Positions 59,886 through 64,000 of a stretch of DNA of 64,000 nt are shown here, piece by piece. A program made the position numbers and the translations under genes. This DNA is from JAKFEW01 sp036675505. GTDB taxonomy: Bacteria > Cyanobacteriota > Sericytochromatia > S15B-MN24 > JAQBPE01. Each line of letters starts with the position of its first letter. Within the stretch, counting starts at the first letter, position 1. The notes beneath the pieces are model-generated. The model saw only the letters and a program-made list of their open reading frames with translations, ran no database searches and had not been told where the DNA came from. The stretch is taken from assembly GCA_036675505.1 (NCBI GenBank), contig JAKFEW010000060.1, positions 1 to 64,000 of the forward strand. Reading direction: 5' to 3'.

Positions 59886-60766
59886 ACCCGCACCTCCTGA
59901 CCGATCAGCGCCTTGAGGTATTCGCCGTAGCCGCTCTTGGCGAGCGGGATCGCGAGCTTCTCGAGCTGGGCGTCGTCGATCCAGCCCATGCGCCAGGCGA
60001 TCTCCTCCGGGCAGCCGATCTTGAGGCCCTGACGCTCCTCGATCACCTGGATGAAGTGCGAGGCCTGCAGCAGCGAGTCGATCGTGCCGGTGTCGAGCCA
60101 GGCGTTGCCGCGCCGCAGCAGCTCGACGTTCAGGTCGCCGCGCTCGAGGTAGCGCTTGTTCACGTCCGTGATCTCGAGCTCGCCGCGCGGCGAGGGCTTG
60201 GTGGTCTTGGCGATGTCGACCACGTCGTTGTCGTAGAAGTAGAGCCCGGTGACCGCATAGTGGCTCTTGGGCTTGGTGGGCTTCTCCTCGATGTCGAGCG
60301 CCCGGCCGGCCTCATCGAAGTTCACGACGCCGTAGCGCTCGGGATCCTTCACCCAGTAGCCGAACACGGTCGCGCCCCGCTCGCGCGCCGCGGCGCGCTG
60401 CATGGTCTTCGAGAGGCTGTCGCCGTAGTAGATGTTGTCGCCGAGGATCAGCGCCACCGGGTCGTCGCCGATGAACTTCTCGCCGATCAAGAAGGCCTGC
60501 GCCAGGCCGTCCGGCGACGGCTGGACCGCCCAGCTGATCTCGAGGCCCCACTTCTGGCCGTCGCCGAGCAGCTCCTGGAACCCGGCCTGGTCGCGCGGCG
60601 TGGTGATGATCAGGATCTCGCGGATGCCGGCCAGCATGAGGGTGCTGAGCGGATAGTAGATCATCGGCTTGTCGTAGACCGGAAGCATCTGCTTCGAGGT
60701 CGCGATCGTCAGCGGATGGAGCCGCGTGCCCGAGCCGCCGGCCAGGATGATGCCCTTGAATGCCAT
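59882..60766 (-). CDS. rmlA: Glucose-1-phosphate thymidylyltransferase
   Basis: 294 aa. Makes dTDP-glucose from dTTP and glucose-1-phosphate. Signature GIILAGGSGTRLHPLTIATS and KQMLPVYDKPMIYYPLSTLM, plus LILGDNIYYGDSL and SLLQASHFIQVIEERQGLKI. First gene of the rml unit; rmlD is not in the window, so the final reductase lies elsewhere. GAGGAA precedes the ATG. Confidence 0.96.
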   Translation of the reverse strand: MAFKGIILAGGSGTRLHPLTIATSKQMLPVYDKPMIYYPLSTLMLAGIREILIITTPRDQAGFQELLGDGQKWGLEISWAVQPSPDGLAQAFLIGEKFIGDDPVALILGDNIYYGDSLSKTMQRAAARERGATVFGYWVKDPERYGVVNFDEAGRALDIEEKPTKPKSHYAVTGLYFYDNDVVDIAKTTKPSPRGELEITDVNKRYLERGDLNVELLRRGNAWLDTGTIDSLLQASHFIQVIEERQGLKIGCPEEIAWRMGWIDDAQLEKLAIPLAKSGYGEYLKALIGQEVRV

Positions 60767-60811
60767 GGTGTGGTTCCTCGTGAGGCGTCGAAACGACGGG
60801 GCTGCGATTCT

Positions 60812-60817
60812 ATTCTA
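60812..60817 (-). promoter_or_regulatory. Candidate -10 of the rml operon
   Basis: TAGAAT on the minus strand, within an AT-rich patch (60807-60822) that also holds a second TAGAAT. About 45 bases before the rmlA ATG. The -35 is not clear. Confidence 0.35.
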
Positions 60818-60913
60818 TAACCTCGTCCGATTTTCGCGCGCCGACCGGGCGAGCGCCATCGGCGACCTGCCCACCCACCTTCGTGCAAATCGACCTGGCC
60901 CGACACGGGGAGA

Positions 60914-61987
60914 CTAGCGGCGGAAGTTCTGCTCCGGAGCGGCCTGCAAGGTGACCGACAGGTTCGCGCGCTGGCCGCCGCGGGTGACGGTCAGGCGGAC
61001 CGTCGTGCCCACCGGCTTGGCGTTGAGGTAGGACAGCAGGTCGCGCGCGGAGCGCACGGGCTGGCTGTCGACCTGGATCACGATGTCGCCGGGCTGCACG
61101 CCGCCGCGGCGGGCCGGGCCGTTGGGCGCCGTCGCCACGATCAGCACGCCCTTCGCGTCGCCCTCGGACAGGTCGCGGATCGAGACGCCGAGCCAGGTGC
61201 GCTCGACGCGTCCCTTGGTGCGCAGCTGGTTCACCACGGACTGGGCCGTCCAGGCCGGGATCGCGAAGCCGATGCCCTGGCCGCGGGCGGCGACGGCGGT
61301 GTTCACGCCCACGACCTCGCCGGCCATATTGATCAGCGGGCCGCCGGAGTTGCCGGGGTTGATCGCCGCGTCGGTCTGGATGAAGTTGAGGCGATCGCTG
61401 ATCGCGATGCCGCGGTTCGTGGCGCTGATGATGCCGGCCGAGACCGTGTGGGCGAGGCCGAGCGGGCTGCCGATCGCCACGACCGTATCGCCCACGCGCA
61501 CCTTGTCGCCCTGGACGAACTTGAGCGACGGCAGCCCCTTGCCGTTCACGCGCACCAGCGCGAGGTCGTTCGAGGGATCCGCGCCGATCACGCGGCCACG
61601 GAGCTGCTGGCCGGTGGCGGTCGTCACGAGGATCTCGTTCGCGCCGCGCACGACATGGTGGTTGGTGACGATCAGGCCGGACCCGTCGATGATGAAGCCC
61701 GAGCCGATGCCCTTCTGTTCGGGCACGCCCGGGCCGTCGTCGTCGAAGAACTGGTCGAAGAAGGGATCGCGCGCGCCCTGCGTGACCGTGTCGATGCTGA
61801 CCACCGCGCCGTCGACGCGCTCGACCAGGTCGGCGATCGAGCCCGTGCCCCAGATGTTCGCGGCAGCGGCCGCGACCACCGGCGTGGCGGCTGGGCGGGC
61901 CTGGGCCGGCGCGAGCGACAGCGCCAAAGTAGCGCCACCCCCCGCACCGACGGCGAGGATCAAGAGGTGAGTGAGCAATGGACGCAT
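60914..61987 (-). CDS. HtrA/DegP-family serine protease with one PDZ domain
   Basis: 357 aa. N-terminal signal or anchor (LLTHLLILAVGAGGGATLAL), so periplasmic. The trypsin-like triad is His in GLIVTNHHVVRGANE, Asp in GADPSNDLALVRV and Ser in AINPGNSGGPLINMAGEVVG. One PDZ domain (GVLIVATAPNGPARRGGVQP, VVGTTVRLTV-like end) follows. It degrades misfolded envelope proteins. ATG 61987 with AGGAGGG upstream; an extended -10 promoter lies about 25 bases before it. Confidence 0.94.
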   Translation of the reverse strand: MRPLLTHLLILAVGAGGGATLALSLAPAQARPAATPVVAAAAANIWGTGSIADLVERVDGAVVSIDTVTQGARDPFFDQFFDDDGPGVPEQKGIGSGFIIDGSGLIVTNHHVVRGANEILVTTATGQQLRGRVIGADPSNDLALVRVNGKGLPSLKFVQGDKVRVGDTVVAIGSPLGLAHTVSAGIISATNRGIAISDRLNFIQTDAAINPGNSGGPLINMAGEVVGVNTAVAARGQGIGFAIPAWTAQSVVNQLRTKGRVERTWLGVSIRDLSEGDAKGVLIVATAPNGPARRGGVQPGDIVIQVDSQPVRSARDLLSYLNAKPVGTTVRLTVTRGGQRANLSVTLQAAPEQNFRR

Positions 61988-62011
61988 GGCGAGCCCTCCT
62001 AGCGGGGGTGG

Positions 62012-62020
62012 ATTGTAACA
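62012..62020 (-). promoter_or_regulatory. Extended -10 promoter of the HtrA-type protease
   Basis: TGTTACAAT on the minus strand (TGnTAnnnT), 25 bases before the ATG; a weak TGGCTC stands 17 bases upstream of the hexamer. Confidence 0.5.
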
Positions 62021-62072
62021 AATCGTGTCGTGAAGAGCCAGAGCGGGCCGCGGCCGGGAGGACCCGGCGGTG

Positions 62073-62081
62073 TGATATAAT
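62073..62081 (+). promoter_or_regulatory. Extended -10 promoter of the SRP RNA
   Basis: TGATATAAT: consensus TATAAT with an extended TG, ending 7 bases before the predicted RNA 5' end. The -35 region is GC-rich with no TTGACA, consistent with extended -10 use. Confidence 0.75.
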
Positions 62082-62087
62082 GACCTC

Positions 62088-62186
62088 GACCGGGTCCCAT
62101 GCGGCACGGAACCGTGAAACTCGCTAGGCCCGGAAGGGAGCAACGATAAGCGGAGCTCCGTGGGTGTTGTGGGGTAGCCCGGTCAC
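62088..62186 (+). ncRNA. ffs: Signal recognition particle RNA, small 4.5S type
   Basis: About 99 nt. The conserved apical domain is seen as GGCCCGGAAGGGAGCAAC (GGAA-type tetraloop with the asymmetric loop that binds Ffh). The ends pair (GACCGGG with CCCGGTC), as in bacterial small SRP RNAs. It has no Alu domain, so it is the short type. Flanked by a strong -10 element upstream and a UUCG terminator 33 bases downstream. Confidence 0.93.
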
Positions 62187-62218
62187 CTTTTGAGAACGAC
62201 CCGTGCGGTCGTCGCCGG

Positions 62219-62244
62219 GCGCCCCTTCGGGGGCGCTTGTTTTT
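62219..62244 (+). terminator. Rho-independent terminator of the SRP RNA
   Basis: GCGCCCC-TTCG-GGGGCGC perfect 7-bp stem with a TTCG tetraloop, followed by TTGTTTTT. It lies 22 bases before the J-protein start, so that gene may depend on readthrough or a promoter further in. Confidence 0.9.
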
Positions 62245-62265
62245 GGAAGGCGAGGCGCCAGCGAC

Positions 62266-63177
62266 ATGAAGGACTACTATCAGATCCTCGGCGTCGACAA
62301 GAAGGCGACGGACGACCAGCTCAAAAAGGCCTACCGCAAGCTCGCCCGCGAGCACCATCCTGACGCCAACCCGAACAACCCCAAGGCCGAGGCGCGCTTC
62401 AAGGAGCTCAGCGAGGCCTACGAGGTCCTCAGCGACCCGGCCAAGCGCCGCGAATACGACATGTTCGGCGCCTTCGGCGGCATGGGTGGTCAGGGCTGGG
62501 GGGGCCAGCGTCAGGCGGGCCATGGCGGCCCCGGCGGCTTCGGTGGCGCCACCGGCGGCGCGCCCTTCGGCGGCCTCGACGACATCCTCCAGGCGGTCTT
62601 CCGTGGCGCAGGCGCCGGCGCCGGGCAGGCCCCGCCGCGGCCACAGAAGGGCCGTGACGTCGAGGTCGAGGCGTCCATCTCGCTCGAGGAGGCCGTGGCC
62701 GGCACCTCGGTGACGCTCAGCATCACGCCGCCGGACCGCGTCACGAAGCGGATCAAGGTCACGATTCCGGCCGGCGTGGACACCGGCTCCCGGGTGCGCG
62801 TGGCCCGCGAGGGCGACCCCGGGATCAGCGGCGGCGCGCCGGGCGACCTCTTCGTGAAGGTCGCCGTGCGGCCCCACCCGCGCTTCACACGCGATGGCGA
62901 CGACCTCACGTTCGATTTCCCGCTCTCGGTCTTCGACGCCGTCCTCGGCGCCGAAGTCACGGTGCCGACGCTCGAGGGCGAGGTGAAGCTCAAGATCCCG
63001 CCGGCGACGCAGGGCGGCACCACGTTCCGGCTGAAGAACAAAGGCGTGCCGCACCTGCGCGGCGGCGGCCGCGGCGCGCTCATGGTCAGGCTCCTGCTGC
63101 AAATCCCCGAGGAGCTCGGCGACGAGGAGCTGGCGCTGTGGCGTCGGCTCGCGCGCCGGGATGTGGTGGCGACCTGA
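62266..63177 (+). CDS. J-domain co-chaperone, CbpA type (DnaJ without zinc finger)
   Basis: 303 aa. J domain with HPD in LAREHHPDANPNNPKAEARF, a Gly/Phe-rich region (FGAFGGMGGQGWGGQRQAGH), then two C-terminal substrate-binding domains (DVEVEASISLEEAVAGTSVT, VTIPAGVDTGSRVRVAREGD). The four-cysteine-repeat zinc finger of true DnaJ is missing, so it is a class II (CbpA-like) J protein that stimulates DnaK. ATG 62266 with GGCGAGG upstream. Confidence 0.93.
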   Translation: MKDYYQILGVDKKATDDQLKKAYRKLAREHHPDANPNNPKAEARFKELSEAYEVLSDPAKRREYDMFGAFGGMGGQGWGGQRQAGHGGPGGFGGATGGAPFGGLDDILQAVFRGAGAGAGQAPPRPQKGRDVEVEASISLEEAVAGTSVTLSITPPDRVTKRIKVTIPAGVDTGSRVRVAREGDPGISGGAPGDLFVKVAVRPHPRFTRDGDDLTFDFPLSVFDAVLGAEVTVPTLEGEVKLKIPPATQGGTTFRLKNKGVPHLRGGGRGALMVRLLLQIPEELGDEELALWRRLARRDVVAT

Positions 63178-63207
63178 GCCGCGGGCCCGGCTGCGACCGG
63201 AGCGGGC

Positions 63208-63224
63208 TCACACCCTCGGTGTGA
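63208..63224 (+). promoter_or_regulatory. Palindrome upstream of the Crp/Fnr gene
   Basis: TCACACC-CTC-GGTGTGA, a 7-bp perfect inverted repeat ending 29 bases before the extended -10 element at 63254. Half-sites resemble CRP half-sites in reverse order. It may be an autoregulatory operator or the end structure of the J-protein message; it lacks a T-run. Confidence 0.45.
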
Positions 63225-63253
63225 TCTCGGTCAACCAGGCCTTGGGGCGCCCG

Positions 63254-63262
63254 TGGTACAAT
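63254..63262 (+). promoter_or_regulatory. Extended -10 promoter of the Crp/Fnr gene
   Basis: TGGTACAAT fits TGnTAnnnT. Predicted start near 63269, giving a leader of about 60 bases that contains the hairpin at 63287. Confidence 0.55.
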
Positions 63263-63286
63263 GAGGTGTGCCCGCAGTCAGCCAAT

Positions 63287-63306
63287 CCGCGCGGGGCGCG
63301 GTTTTT
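63287..63306 (+). terminator. Terminator-like hairpin in the Crp/Fnr leader
   Basis: CCGCGC-GGG-GCGCGG stem followed by TTTTT. It lies between the promoter and the ribosome binding site of the Crp/Fnr gene, so it may be an attenuator rather than a gene-end terminator. Confidence 0.6.
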
Positions 63307-63330
63307 AAGGGAGTCATCGGGGAAATGTCG

Positions 63331-64000
63331 ATGAGAGCGCTGGACATCAAGACTTCGCTGCAAAACGTGCCGCTGTTCAACGACCTGGACGGCACCGAGC
63401 TCGAGCAGCTGGCGGGCCTGTGCCGCACGCGTGCCGTGTCGCGCGGTAACGTCATCTTCTACGAGGACGACCCGGGCACGAGCTGCTACATCATCGTCAA
63501 GGGCAAGGTGAAGATCGTGGTCAACGCCGACGACGGCCGCGAGCACATCCTCGGCGTCCTGCAGGACGGCGATTTCTTCGGCGAGATGTCGCTGATCGAC
63601 GGCCAGCCGCGCTCGGCGTCGGCGATCGCCGTCGAGGACGTCCAGATGGTGACGATCCAGCGCGACGAGTTCCTCAAGCTGCTGCGCTCGAACCCGGAGC
63701 TCACGCTGAAGCTCCTCGTGACCCTGTCCCACCGCCTGCGCACGGCGGATCGCAACATGGAGAGCCTGGCTTTCCTCTCAGCGCCCGGCCGCGTGGCGCG
63801 GCTGCTGATCGAGCTCGGCAAGGACCACGGCGAGAAGACCCCCGAAGGCGTCACGTTCACCCACAACATGACCCGCCAGGAGCTCGCCAGCCTCGCCGGC
63901 ACCAGCCGCGAGACCCTGACCCGCGTGCTGATGGACTACCAGGACCGCGGCATCATCCACCTGGACAAGAACCGCCTGACGCTCAAGAACGAAGCCAAGC
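63331..64000 (+). CDS. Crp/Fnr family transcription regulator (3' end outside window)
   Basis: 223 codons visible. The cyclic-nucleotide-binding beta-barrel (about 10-125; GNVIFYEDDPGTSCYIIVKG) contains DGDFFGEMSLIDGQPRSASA, close to the phosphate-binding cassette FGE(M/L)-x-x-x-x-x-x-RSA of CRP, so cAMP or a similar ligand is plausible. The C-terminal winged helix has NMTRQELASLAGTSRETLTR, whose recognition helix SRETLTRVL matches CRP. No Fnr-type Cys cluster. ATG 63331 is preferred (GGGGA at 7 nt); ATG 63325 is two codons upstream. The stop codon lies past the window edge. Confidence 0.93.
   Translation, partial: MRALDIKTSLQNVPLFNDLDGTELEQLAGLCRTRAVSRGNVIFYEDDPGTSCYIIVKGKVKIVVNADDGREHILGVLQDGDFFGEMSLIDGQPRSASAIAVEDVQMVTIQRDEFLKLLRSNPELTLKLLVTLSHRLRTADRNMESLAFLSAPGRVARLLIELGKDHGEKTPEGVTFTHNMTRQELASLAGTSRETLTRVLMDYQDRGIIHLDKNRLTLKNEAK

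Noticed and set aside
63208..63224. Classical CRP binding site upstream of the Crp/Fnr gene
   Set aside because: CRP sites read TGTGA-N6-TCACA; here the half-sites are in the opposite order. Kept only as a palindrome of unknown function.
1..64000. CRISPR array, tRNA or rRNA genes, prophage
   Set aside because: No regularly spaced repeats, no tRNA cloverleaf or T-loop signature that I could find, no rRNA sequence, and no integrase or phage structural genes.

Overview
The window is very GC-rich and densely coded, with no gene-free stretch over about 300 bases. It comes from a flagellated, probably diderm, free-living bacterium: lipoproteins with lipoboxes, a dTDP-rhamnose gene set, secreted glycosidases, a flagellar basal-body operon and a short 4.5S-type SRP RNA. 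Start sites often have a clear GGAGG-type ribosome binding site, and several promoters are of the extended -10 type (TGnTAnnnT). I cannot place the phylum from sequence alone. A poorly cultured lineage (for example Sericytochromatia/Tanganyikabacteria-like or another GC-rich environmental phylum) is a guess.

Layout. 1-825: a partial Ser/Thr kinase, divergent from the next locus. 903-10420: the most unusual region. Two tandem cassettes each pair a helical 'A' protein (A1 903-2444; A2 6498-7535, apparently started at an AUU codon) with a large 'B' protein (B1 3170-5638; B2 7556-10420). B1 and B2 share an N-terminal helical module but have different C-termini: glycine-rich beta in B1, a transglutaminase-like Cys-His-Asp domain in B2. 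Two small proteins (5655-6476) sit between the cassettes. A mobile cassette of about 0.6 kb with terminal inverted repeats and a broken four-helix-bundle gene lies between A1 and B1. I read this as an undescribed effector/adaptor system, by architecture only.

10439-14889: a PAS histidine kinase with a coupled small protein, molybdenum cofactor genes (moaB/mogA type, moeA) and two small lipoproteins. 15448-17879: a likely LexA-controlled mutagenesis unit (promoter, GAAC-N4-GTTC box, a free-standing Y-polymerase little-finger-like protein, dinB), then a GNAT acetyltransferase. 17872-27129: two histidine kinases downstream of a fatty-acid/branched acyl-CoA degradation set (AMACR-like racemase, acyl-CoA dehydrogenase fused to SCP2, fadJ, fadI). 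27192-44543: a hydrophobic B-like protein, four soluble glycosyltransferases, a polytopic sugar transferase, a 2-oxoglutarate oxygenase, two secreted GH1 enzymes, a DUF892 ferritin-like protein, two B-box/membrane/Ig-like proteins and a glycosidase lipoprotein.

44635-53366: flagellar genes in transcription order flaG-fliS-fliT-like, then flgB-flgC-fliE-fliF-fliG-fliH-fliI. 53497-64000: polA, an APC transporter, rmlA-rmlC-rmlB, an HtrA-type protease, the SRP RNA with its promoter, a UUCG terminator, a CbpA-type J-protein, and a Crp/Fnr regulator cut by the window end. In-frame GC-rich palindromic insertions occur in fliH and polA. Three histidine kinases are present but no response regulator.
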